Below are positions 1 through 5,296 of a stretch of 7,746 nucleotides of DNA, piece by piece (the first letter of the stretch is position 1; each line of letters begins with the position of its first letter). Location of the stretch: NCBI GenBank assembly GCA_030605245.1, contig JAUWIS010000037.1, positions 1 to 7,746 on the forward strand. Direction: 5' to 3'. Made by a program: the position numbers and the translations under genes. This DNA is from Methanobacteriota archaeon (GTDB lineage Archaea > Thermoplasmatota > JASEFT01 > JAUWIS01). Below the pieces are notes generated by a model. That model saw nothing but the letters and a program-made list of their open reading frames with translations. It had not been told where the DNA came from and searched no databases.

Positions 1-1037
1 GATTAGAAGAATCCTCTATTGTAAATGTACTTAACACAACATTCAACAAAACAAAAGTTTTTATCAAGAGTAATTCATCTTTTACTGGTTCATGGTATCT
101 GAATGTTAATGTTTTATATCAAAATAATACACCAGTTAAAAATGCTAGTCTGCTTGTATGTAATGTTTTTATGGCTGATATTTTCAATGATTCAACAGAT
201 GAAAACGGTCAGATAAAAAACATGGTTGTTCGTGAGTACTCTTGGGCAACAATAGAAGAAGGAGACTTTTCAATAAATCTAATAGTATACCGGACGCCTT
301 ATCTTATCACCGCATACAAAAACGGATATTATGGTTCTGCAACTGTTGAGATGAATAAAAGCAGGGAGATAACAATTTACATAGAAGAAGATAAAACACA
401 GCCAAATGCGGAGGCAGGTGATGGCAAAACAATAGATGAAGATACGGAAATAGAACTGAACGCGAGTTTGTCATCAGACAACATTGGAATCATTAATTAT
501 ACATGGGGGTTTGTAGATCAGGGAAAACAGGTAACTCTATATGGTAACACTGTGAAATACAGTTTCATCCAACCAGGATTTTATATTGTTACATTAAATG
601 TTTCTGATGAAGCAGGGAACCGTGATACTGACATCGTTAACATCACAGTAAAGGATATCACAAAACCGGTCATAGAAAATGTTTCAACTCAGATGACATA
701 CACGGATTGCAGGGTTGAATGCATAGTGGATGATAACGTTGCTGTGGAAAAGGTTGAAATAAGTATAGACAATCATTCCTGGAAAAAATGTGTCAAAGAA
801 GGAAAACAATATACCGGGGAAATAGGACTTGGAACAGGAAATAATACTATTTATATTAAAGCAACAGATTCTGCAGGAAATGTAAACATAACAACTGTCT
901 CTGTTTTTGTGAAAACAATTGAACAGCCATTTCCCAAGTTCATTTATGAAGCAGCTGGGCTTATTATCTTCCTAATTTTCTGTATGTGTTTAACCATTGT
1001 TTTAGAGCATAAGCCAAAGAGGAAGCGTAAATCATAA
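1..1037 (+). CDS. Cell-surface protein with Ig/PKD-like domains and C-terminal membrane anchor (5' partial)
   Basis: The frame is open from the window edge (first full codon at base 3) to TAA at 1035-1037. The internal ATG at 171 is therefore not the true start, and the N-terminus lies outside the window. About 344 residues are visible. Residues ~30-130 (GSWYLNVNVLYQNNTPVKNA onward) look like a carboxypeptidase-regulatory/Ig-like beta domain. Residues ~134-217 resemble a PKD domain (from PNAEAGDGKTIDEDTEIELN to NITVKD), and ~222-304 form a second Ig-like domain with DSAGN. Residues ~314-334 are one hydrophobic span, followed by the basic tail KPKRKRKS, which predicts an extracellular body and a short cytoplasmic end. 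Many N-x-S/T sites fit archaeal N-glycosylation. Likely roles are cell envelope or adhesion; no catalytic motif is visible. It is followed after 61 bases by rfcL, with no sign of joint function. The domain class is fairly sure; the role is not. Confidence 0.85.
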   Translation, partial: LEESSIVNVLNTTFNKTKVFIKSNSSFTGSWYLNVNVLYQNNTPVKNASLLVCNVFMADIFNDSTDENGQIKNMVVREYSWATIEEGDFSINLIVYRTPYLITAYKNGYYGSATVEMNKSREITIYIEEDKTQPNAEAGDGKTIDEDTEIELNASLSSDNIGIINYTWGFVDQGKQVTLYGNTVKYSFIQPGFYIVTLNVSDEAGNRDTDIVNITVKDITKPVIENVSTQMTYTDCRVECIVDDNVAVEKVEISIDNHSWKKCVKEGKQYTGEIGLGTGNNTIYIKATDSAGNVNITTVSVFVKTIEQPFPKFIYEAAGLIIFLIFCMCLTIVLEHKPKRKRKS

Positions 1038-1044
1038 TTTCTTA

Positions 1045-1083
1045 CCTTAAAAACCTTACACCTTAAACCTTAAAACCTTTTAT
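1045..1083 (+). repeat. Short tandem CCTTAAA-type repeat in the rfcL promoter
   Basis: Five units beginning CCTT lie head to tail at 1045, 1054, 1061, 1068 and 1076, with spacings of 9, 7, 7 and 8 bases. They fill most of the gap between the surface-protein stop and rfcL. The fourth unit contains CTTAAAA, which sits at the position expected for the TATA box. The array may be replication slippage or a set of repeated factor-binding sites; the sequence does not decide. Confidence 0.6.
1069..1075 (+). promoter_or_regulatory. Probable TATA box for rfcL (leaderless start)
   Basis: CTTAAAA is centred at about 1072, 27 bases before the ATG at 1099. This is the archaeal TATA-to-start distance if transcription begins at the start codon. 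No ribosome binding site is visible in 1084-1098, which agrees with a leaderless mRNA. Confidence 0.45.
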
Positions 1084-1098
1084 CTGCATTATTCCTTG

Positions 1099-2514
1099 AT
1101 GGGTGACTGGGCAGAAAAATACAGGCCAAAAAGTCTGAAGGATGTCGCTGGGAATAATGAAGCATTAGAGAAAATAAGGAAATGGGCAATTGGATGGGAG
1201 AAAGGAGTTCCTAAAAAAAAAGGGATTATACTTGTCGGAGGCCCTGGTATTGGAAAGACAACATCTGCATTTGCACTGGCTAATGATTTCGGCTGGGGTG
1301 TAATAGAGCTTAACGCCTCTGATCAGAGAAACTATGAGAAAATAAAAAAGGTAGCCATGTTTGGTGGAGTTTATGAAACATTTACAGACAATGGCGATTT
1401 TATTTTAAGCAAAGAAGGTGGAAGAAAACTAATCATACTTGATGAGGCAGATAATTTATTCGGGAATGAGGACAGGGGTGGAATGAGGGCTATTGTTGAA
1501 ACAATAAGAAATACAAAACAGCCTGTTGTTCTGATAGTGAATGATTACTATGAACTTACAAGAAAATCAGGTATAATAAAAAATCTTTGCCTGACAGTAA
1601 AATTTGATAATATAAAAGAAAACAATGTGAAGCATGTTTTAAAAAACATATGTGAGTCAGAAAACATTGAGATATCGTTTGAGGCGCTTGAAAAAATAGT
1701 CAGGCATGCAAATGGTGATTTAAGGTCAGCAATCAATGATCTGCAATCATTATGTGCTGGCAGAAAAAGGGTTTCAGCAGAGGATACAGTTACACTTGGA
1801 AACAGGGATTTAAAAAACACTATTTTCGCATCCTTAGCCGACATATTTAAACCAAAAGATATACAAAAAGCAAGAAATGCTGTTTTAAACCTTGATGAAA
1901 CACCTGATTACCTGATTTTATGGATTGATGAAAACCTGCCGGCAGAATACAGGGACCCTGAGGATTTAAAAAATGCTTATGAACGTCTTTCGCGAGCTGA
2001 TGTTTTCCTTGGAAGGATAAGAAAAAGACAGTACTATGCTTTATGGGGTTATGCCAACAATCTTATGAGCGCAGGTGTTTCAGTTGCAAAAAACAAATCA
2101 TACCCTGGTTTCACAAGGTATCATTTTCCTTTGTATCTTTCAAAAATGAGCAGGACAAAAGGCATAAGAGCTGTGCAGAATTCTGTTTTACAAAAAATCG
2201 GGAAACTCTGCCATACATCAAAGGCTACCGTAAGAGAAGACATTCTGTTCTCCTTCAGATATTTGTTCAAAAATGACAGTTTTTTTGCTGTAAAGATGAT
2301 ATTAAAACTGGATCTTGAGGATGAGGAAGTAGGTTATCTTCTAAATGAAAGACCTGATTCTGTCAGGGTGCGACATTTAATAAAGGAGGCAGAAAATTTT
2401 CAGGAAACAAAAGAGGAAGTCATGTTTGAGGGTTATGAGAAAGAAGGTTATGAGCAAGTAGAAAAAATAAAAGAAGAGGCAAAAACAGAACAGAAAAGTC
2501 TTGGGGAGTTTTGA
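1099..2514 (+). CDS. rfcL: Replication factor C large subunit (clamp loader ATPase)
   Basis: RfcL, with the small subunit RfcS, loads the PCNA sliding clamp onto primed DNA using ATP. The 471-residue protein begins MGDWAEKYRPKSLKDVAGN, the family's usual N-terminus. It shows Walker A GGPGIGKTT (47-55), LNASDQR (71-77), Walker B LIILDEAD (111-118), sensor 1 VND (147-149) and sensor 2 GDLRSAINDLQ (206-216, Arg209). A helical collar domain follows to about 410. A charged Glu/Lys-rich linker leads to the last residues QKSLGEF, which fit a QxxLxxF PCNA-interacting (PIP) box. The start is ATG 1099 rather than the in-frame TTG at 1096, because ATG gives the family N-terminus and sits 27 bases from the TATA box. 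Length is normal for archaeal RfcL. The 3' end is partly duplicated about 430 bases downstream. No rfcS is visible nearby. Confidence 0.94.
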   Translation: MGDWAEKYRPKSLKDVAGNNEALEKIRKWAIGWEKGVPKKKGIILVGGPGIGKTTSAFALANDFGWGVIELNASDQRNYEKIKKVAMFGGVYETFTDNGDFILSKEGGRKLIILDEADNLFGNEDRGGMRAIVETIRNTKQPVVLIVNDYYELTRKSGIIKNLCLTVKFDNIKENNVKHVLKNICESENIEISFEALEKIVRHANGDLRSAINDLQSLCAGRKRVSAEDTVTLGNRDLKNTIFASLADIFKPKDIQKARNAVLNLDETPDYLILWIDENLPAEYRDPEDLKNAYERLSRADVFLGRIRKRQYYALWGYANNLMSAGVSVAKNKSYPGFTRYHFPLYLSKMSRTKGIRAVQNSVLQKIGKLCHTSKATVREDILFSFRYLFKNDSFFAVKMILKLDLEDEEVGYLLNERPDSVRVRHLIKEAENFQETKEEVMFEGYEKEGYEQVEKIKEEAKTEQKSLGEF

Positions 2515-2537
2515 AAAAATTAGAGAAATAATATGTT
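2482..2537 (+). repeat. Duplicated rfcL 3' end, copy A
   Basis: The codons for the last residues of RfcL (TEQKSLGEF) and about 20 bases after the stop recur at 2911-2963. From 2482 through the stop codon, 31 of 33 bases match copy B by eye. Beyond the stop the match continues with small gaps (ATTAGAGAAATAATATG against ATTAGGGAAACAATATG). Shared sequence on both sides of the stop shows a DNA duplication rather than chance similarity of a protein motif. Confidence 0.8.
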
Positions 2538-2600
2538 GTGGAAAGATACTGAATGAGTATGAGAACACGGGAAAAAAGAGCCTGTAGGAACTAAACATCT

Positions 2601-2614
2601 GAAAAGTATTTAAA
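2601..2614 (+). promoter_or_regulatory. Possible BRE/TATA element
   Basis: GAAAAG followed by TATTTAAA has the form of an archaeal BRE plus TATA box and would place a transcript start near 2637. A second TATA-like element follows at 2622-2628. No convincing gene follows directly, so this may be the promoter of a short RNA or of the small ORF at 2822, or a relic. Confidence 0.35.
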
Positions 2615-2751
2615 GGTTTTGTATAAATCGTTCCAATTGGTGTATTTGAGGCCGATGTTGTTTTCATCTGACCTGTGGCTGTTGGAAGTGAACACCTTGT
2701 TTGCGTTAGTATTATCTAAAGATTGGTGTGGAGAGACAAAAAAGAGTGCGA

Positions 2752-2789
2752 GCAGACAGGGGGAGACAAACGAATGTTTAAATGTCTGC
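2752..2789 (+). other. Inverted repeat / possible RNA hairpin
   Basis: GCAGACA (2752-2758) and TGTCTGC (2783-2789) form a perfect 7-base stem. Inside the loop, AAAC-GAAT-GTTT (2768-2779) can form a second small stem, and a second AGACA (2764-2768) could pair instead with TGTCT. It overlaps the TATA-like TTTAAAT of motif copy 2 and lies just before the ribosome binding site of the ORF at 2822. Confidence 0.4.
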
Positions 2790-2821
2790 AACCCATTGGG
2801 TGTTTGAGGTGAAAAAGTTTT

Positions 2822-2899
2822 ATGTCGCGCGGTATAAGTGGTAAAAAGAGAACAAAGACTAAGAAGAAGGGTGAGAAAAAGAAGGAGAAAAAGAAATAA
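2822..2899 (+). CDS. Lys-rich 25-residue small ORF
   Basis: Not a recognised family. The ORF starts MSRGISGKKRTKTKKKG and ends in KKKEKKK; 14 of 25 residues are Lys or Arg. It has the best ribosome binding site in this stretch, GAGGTGA at 2806-2812, nine bases before the ATG. A TATA-like TTTAAAT (2777-2783) could start a transcript close to that site. A shift of one frame near its end leads into a Lys/Glu-rich run ending IEQKSLGEF, the RfcL tail. It could be a real basic microprotein, or the worn linker of a duplicated rfcL. Composition bias makes this a weak call. Confidence 0.3.
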   Translation: MSRGISGKKRTKTKKKGEKKKEKKK

Positions 2900-2943
2900 A
2901 AGAGCCGAAAAAAATAGAACAGAAAAGTCTGGGGGAGTTTTGA
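2875..2943 (+). pseudogene. Remnant of an RfcL-like C-terminal tail
   Basis: After a TGA at 2872-2874 the frame reads a Glu/Lys-rich run and then KKIEQKSLGEF with TGA at 2941-2943. RfcL ends KTEQKSLGEF, so the terminal PIP-like motif is kept exactly. The charged linker before it is what archaeal RfcL proteins typically have at this point. No ATPase or collar region accompanies it, and there is no start codon in this frame. It is best read as the surviving end of a partial rfcL duplication. Confidence 0.6.
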
Positions 2944-2963
2944 AAGATTAGGGAAACAATATG
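2911..2963 (+). repeat. Duplicated rfcL 3' end, copy B
   Basis: Second copy of the segment at 2482-2537, offset by 429 bases. It still reads IEQKSLGEF followed by TGA at 2941-2943. The match also extends weakly upstream (AAATAAAAGA shared, then a gap). The copy is not attached to any complete gene. Confidence 0.8.
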
Positions 2964-3056
2964 GTGATATATAAAATTCGTCCTCCAGATGGGTTGAGGC
3001 GACCAAACGAGGTTCAAGGTAGTGTTACAGAGTTGATAACTAAAGGAGAATGAACC

Positions 3057-3093
3057 GTTTCAATCCTTGTTTTAATGGATGTTGCTCTTCAAT
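3057..3093 (-). repeat. Solitary CRISPR-repeat-like 37-mer (type I-B style)
   Basis: The plus strand begins GTTTCAATCCTTGTTTTAAT and continues GGATGTTGCTCTTCAAT, 37 bases in all. From memory this closely resembles type I-B CRISPR repeats of Methanosarcina and related Euryarchaeota. Read on the minus strand it ends in ATTGAAAC, the standard 8-base crRNA handle of that class, so the strand is given as minus. Only one copy exists in the window. The flanks at one spacer distance (around 2984-3020 and 3130-3165) show no second repeat, and no cas gene is present. It is therefore an orphan repeat, not an array: a relic, the end of a lost array, or an isolated insertion. Confidence 0.65.
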
Positions 3094-3220
3094 TTTCTGC
3101 AGCTTCTTCCTGTGCCTGGGCATCCTGAAACGCACCTGCCTGCTCTGTCGCCGTTCGCAAAAAAATGTTTTTATTTTCTGTTTGTGTTAAAATCCTTCCC
3201 AATCCCCCCCACTGGAAACC
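3089..3220 (-). pseudogene. Possible C-terminal fragment of an unknown protein
   Basis: On the minus strand a frame open from 3220 ends at TGA 3091-3089. Its last residues, TATEQAGAFQDAQAQEEAAE and a final Asn, look like the Ala/Gln/Glu-rich tail of a real protein. There is no ATG, and a TAG (3223-3221) blocks the frame upstream. Local base composition is richer in G+C than the surroundings. The stop codon and last Asn codon fall inside the CRISPR-repeat-like 37-mer. It may be gene debris or chance; family unknown. Confidence 0.2.
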
Positions 3221-3286
3221 CTAAAGGGTTGGATAGAGGTGAAGGCACGAAGGCAGATACCCTCTGTTAGATGAAGTCCCAAATAA

Positions 3287-3562
3287 TTATTTACAAAAAA
3301 CTATACTAATAGATGAGAGAATTATTTGTATCACTACTAAGGCTATTATTAAATAAGTTAGATAACGCATTTGGTTTTGAAGTTTCTCTGAATCAATACC
3401 CATCCTAGCAAAAAGAGACATGCTTCTCTTCTGTGCATGTCTGATATTATCTACCGGAGATCGTCCATCATGTAAAAGCTCTTCGTGAATATCCACCAAT
3501 AACTGATGATATGGTTTCTTTAAATCCTCATTAACTTCCTTTACTACTTCTTCTCTCCCCAT
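3287..3562 (-). CDS. Small C-terminally anchored membrane protein
   Basis: A 91-residue protein of no recognised family. Residues 1-65 are charged and probably helical (MGREEVVKEVNEDLKKPYHQ, later DIHEELLHDGRSP). Residues ~67-89 (YLTYLIIALVVIQIILSSIS) form one transmembrane helix, so most of the protein should face the cytoplasm. The start ATG 3562-3560 has a strong ribosome binding site, GGAGG, five bases upstream. However, the frame stays open upstream to a TAG at 3607-3605, and the upstream residues look coding, so this start may be an internal one. It is transcribed in the same direction as the M18 gene but separated by 217 bases with its own TATA box. The function is unknown. Confidence 0.65.
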   Translation of the reverse strand: MGREEVVKEVNEDLKKPYHQLLVDIHEELLHDGRSPVDNIRHAQKRSMSLFARMGIDSEKLQNQMRYLTYLIIALVVIQIILSSISIVFCK

Positions 3563-3604
3563 TTTGCCCTCCTTGCTCGGGATTTCATCTAACTCAGGTA
3601 TATA

Positions 3605-3664
3605 CTACATCAATGTCGCGTATCCTTCTATTTTGGCATTATATCTGAATCTCATTTTTCTCAT
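3605..3664 (-). pseudogene. Upstream in-frame 19-codon ORF ending in TAG, likely 5' part of the 3287-3562 gene
   Basis: Starting at ATG 3664 the frame reads MRKMRFRYNAKIEGYATLM, then TAG (3607-3605), then YIPELDEIPSKEGKMGREEV, with no further stop into the membrane protein. Joined, the sequence loosely resembles a HicB-type domain (hydrophobic strand, Pro-Glu-Leu, a Gly-containing turn, then a Glu-rich helix). A TATA box lies about 25 bases before ATG 3664, as for a leaderless start. The TAG may be a disabling mutation, a sequencing error, or a recoded codon such as pyrrolysine. The HicB likeness is weak and from inspection only. Confidence 0.45.
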
Positions 3665-3682
3665 TTCCTACATGGTTGTATT

Positions 3683-3694
3683 GTATATTAAAAA
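3683..3694 (-). promoter_or_regulatory. TATA box for the small membrane-protein gene
   Basis: Read on the minus strand, TTTTTAATATAC is centred near 3689, about 25 bases upstream of ATG 3664. That spacing predicts transcription beginning at or next to this ATG, not the ATG at 3562. Confidence 0.5.
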
Positions 3695-3735
3695 TATTGC
3701 CTGCCCTCTTCCCGACTCCGCCAACCATCCCCTCC

Positions 3736-3779
3736 AAAAAAGGTTTCCCCTGTCCTCATTCCAAATTCATCATCAAAAA
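3736..3779 (-). terminator. T-rich termination region after the M18 gene
   Basis: On the minus strand TTTTT follows directly after the M18 stop codon (3779-3775), and TTTTTT recurs at 3741-3736. Archaeal transcription commonly ends in such T runs without a hairpin. The evidence is only the runs and their position. Confidence 0.3.
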
Positions 3780-5195
3780 TTAAAGTTCACTCCCAAAGAA
3801 CGCCTTATACGCCTGATATGCAGAGTAAACATCTGCCTTTGATGAAACCTCATAGGGCGCATGCATTGCAAGTATCGATGGTCCGCAGTCAAGCACATCC
3901 ATGTTGTACTCTGCAAGATATTTTGCTACTGTTCCACCTCCGCCTTCATCAACCTTTCCAAGCTCACCAGTCTGCCACGCTATTTTTTTGTCGTTAAATA
4001 GTTTCCTTATTTTCCCAATATATTCTGCTGATGCATCGGATGCAGAGTATTTTCCACCGCCGCCAGTGTATTTTGTAAGCACGATACCAAATCCAAGTTT
4101 TGATGCGTTCCTAAGTTCAAAAACATCTTTGAATGTCGGGTCAAGCGCTGCGTTCACATCCGCTGAAAGCGCTTTTGAATTAGACAATGCATTCTTCACT
4201 TTTATCTCAGAGTAATCTGTTGTTAATTTGACAAGTTCAGATACAAACTTTTCAAAGAACATGGATTTCATACCTGTGTTTCCTTCACTTCCTATTTCCT
4301 CTTTTTCAACAAACAATGCAACAGATGTTTTTTCCGGGTTTTTTGTTTCATTTACAGCCATGAGTGATGTGTACGCGCAGATTTTGTCATCCTGGCCATA
4401 GGCGCCTATCATGCTTTTATCAAAACCTATCTCTCTGGGAATAGTTGCAGGCACCGCCTCAAGCTCAGCGCTCATAAAATCCTCCTCAACAATACCATAT
4501 TGTTTGTTGAGTCTGTCAAGAACTGCAATTTTTATTTTTTCTTTCACATCCTTGTCTTTTACAGGTATACTGCCTACAAGAATATTCAGTTCCTCACCTT
4601 TTATGCCTTCAGGAAGTTTCCTTGTATCCTGAAACTTTCGTGAAAGATGAGGCAGCAGGTCAGGTATTATGAAAACAGGCTCATCAGGATTTTCACCGAT
4701 TTTTATGCTAACGGATTCACCATTTCTTTTGATAATTGTGCCATGCAACGCAAGCGGTGTGTTCACCCAATGATATTTTCTTATGCCGCCGTAGTAATGG
4801 GTTTTGAATAATGCAACCCCTGAGTCCTTATCCTCATACAATGGATTCGGTTTCAGGTCAAGGCGGGGTGAATCAATATGTGAAACAACAATGTTCAAAC
4901 CTTTTTCAATACCTTTTTTTCCAATAACTGCCAATGCAATGTTTTTTTCCCTGTTGACAGCGTAAACCCTCATTCCCGGTTTTAATTTTTTTACATCCTT
5001 AATGTTTTTAAAATTGTTCCTTTTTGCATTTTTAGTGATTTCTGAAACAGATTCTCTCTCCGTTTTTGCATTAAGCATAAAATTTGTGTATCCTTTACAA
5101 AAACTAAAGATATCCTTCTGTTTTTTTTCCATTTTTTTCCATCCAGACTCATTTTTCATTAGCAGTTTTTCTTCAAGTTTTGATTTCTTTACCAT
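3780..5195 (-). CDS. M18-family zinc aminopeptidase (aspartyl aminopeptidase-like)
   Basis: A cytosolic metallopeptidase that removes N-terminal residues, acidic ones in the best-studied relatives, and normally works as a large homo-oligomer with two metal ions. The 471 residues match the family length. Visible motifs are VSHIDSPRLD (104-113: metal His106, Asp108), GAYGQDDK (264-271: bridging metal Asp 269/270), VEKEEIGSEGNTG (296-308: catalytic and metal Glu 299/300), SADVNAALDP (344-353: metal Asp346) and MHAPYEVSS (444-452: metal His445). All active-site positions seem intact. Start ATG 5195 is preceded by GGTGG with four bases spacing and by a TATA box. The signal-free, Lys-rich N-terminus supports a cytosolic location. 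It stands alone, divergent from the surface-protein fragment. Exact substrate preference cannot be read. Confidence 0.93.
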   Translation of the reverse strand: MVKKSKLEEKLLMKNESGWKKMEKKQKDIFSFCKGYTNFMLNAKTERESVSEITKNAKRNNFKNIKDVKKLKPGMRVYAVNREKNIALAVIGKKGIEKGLNIVVSHIDSPRLDLKPNPLYEDKDSGVALFKTHYYGGIRKYHWVNTPLALHGTIIKRNGESVSIKIGENPDEPVFIIPDLLPHLSRKFQDTRKLPEGIKGEELNILVGSIPVKDKDVKEKIKIAVLDRLNKQYGIVEEDFMSAELEAVPATIPREIGFDKSMIGAYGQDDKICAYTSLMAVNETKNPEKTSVALFVEKEEIGSEGNTGMKSMFFEKFVSELVKLTTDYSEIKVKNALSNSKALSADVNAALDPTFKDVFELRNASKLGFGIVLTKYTGGGGKYSASDASAEYIGKIRKLFNDKKIAWQTGELGKVDEGGGGTVAKYLAEYNMDVLDCGPSILAMHAPYEVSSKADVYSAYQAYKAFFGSEL

Positions 5196-5223
5196 GATAC
5201 CACCAAAACCGAATAGTTTTCAG

Positions 5224-5233
5224 TATTAATAAA
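5224..5233 (-). promoter_or_regulatory. TATA box for the M18 aminopeptidase
   Basis: TTTATTAATA on the minus strand is centred near 5229, which would start transcription near 5202 and leave a leader of only about 7 bases that retains part of the GGTGG ribosome binding site. Confidence 0.5.
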
Positions 5234-5250
5234 TTTAGGTAAATAGAAGA

Positions 5251-5262
5251 TTTAATATTTAG
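5251..5262 (+). promoter_or_regulatory. TATA-like element ahead of the surface-protein fragment
   Basis: TTTAATATTTAG is centred near 5256, predicting a start near 5283, about 14 bases before ATG 5297. It shares the short divergent gap with the M18 promoter. Confidence 0.35.
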
Positions 5263-5296
5263 GGATCAGGGATTAGTAGTCAGAGAGAAAGGAATC

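Larger units (their letters stand above)
2622..2999 (+). repeat. Three dispersed copies of a TATA + palindrome + TTGAGG motif
   Basis: Copy 1 (2622-2651): TATAAAT, then the palindrome CCAATTGG (2633-2640), then TGTATTTGAGG. Copy 2 (2777-2809): TTTAAAT, then ACCCATTGGGT (2791-2801), then GTTTGAGG. Copy 3 (2968-2999): TATATAAAA, then CCAGATGGG (2985-2993), then TTGAGG. Order and approximate spacing are kept; the copies start 155 and 191 bases apart. Copies 1 and 3 each follow a copy of the rfcL 3' end, so they probably arose from the same duplication. They may be promoters with an operator-like palindrome near the transcription start. The alignment was made by eye and the copies are well diverged. 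Confidence 0.5.
2515..3286. other. Gene-poor stretch with repeats and gene debris
   Basis: No full-length protein gene is supported here. Contents: three related TATA-plus-palindrome motifs (2622-2651, 2777-2809, 2968-2999), a hairpin at 2752-2789, a Lys-rich small ORF at 2822-2899, a diverged copy of the rfcL tail (2875-2963), a solitary CRISPR-repeat-like 37-mer (3057-3093), and a more GC-rich segment 3095-3280. The last carries a protein-like tail on the minus strand (3089-3220), a small inverted repeat AACCC-TAAA-GGGTT (3217-3230), and an 8-base tandem duplication GAAGGCAC/GAAGGCAG (3241-3256). No tRNA, rRNA, SRP RNA or RNase P RNA signature was recognised. The region looks like degenerating duplicated DNA, but some parts may be expressed. 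Confidence 0.7.

Noticed and set aside
171..173. ATG as the start of the first gene
   Set aside because: The frame is open to the window edge, and the upstream residues (GSWYLNVNVLYQNN) continue the same Ig-like domain.
2619..2807. Plus-strand 62-codon frame, or 50 codons from ATG 2655
   Set aside because: GAGG lies before ATG 2655, but the product shows no family pattern, and the frame ends inside motif copy 2. Kept only as part of the gene-poor stretch.
2377..3006. Minus-strand Phe-rich reading frames overlapping the rfcL tail and the gene-poor stretch
   Set aside because: Their Phe runs are the complement of Lys/Glu-rich plus-strand sequence; no ribosome site or recognisable protein pattern.
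3057..3170. A CRISPR array
   Set aside because: Only one repeat copy is present; sequences one spacer length away on either side do not resemble it.
3079..3270. Plus-strand 63-codon frame
   Set aside because: It starts inside the CRISPR-like repeat, has no ribosome site, and the opposite strand looks more protein-like.
2515..3286. A structural RNA gene (SRP RNA, RNase P RNA, 5S rRNA or tRNA)
   Set aside because: I looked for their conserved cores and T-loop pattern on both strands and found none; only short isolated stems are present.
3564..3842. Plus-strand 92-codon frame between the membrane gene and M18
   Set aside because: It overlaps the minus-strand promoter, the TAG-interrupted gene and the M18 3' end, and has no coding character.
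3901..5229. Plus-strand frames opposite the M18 gene
   Set aside because: They lie antisense to a gene with a complete set of catalytic motifs and show no family features.
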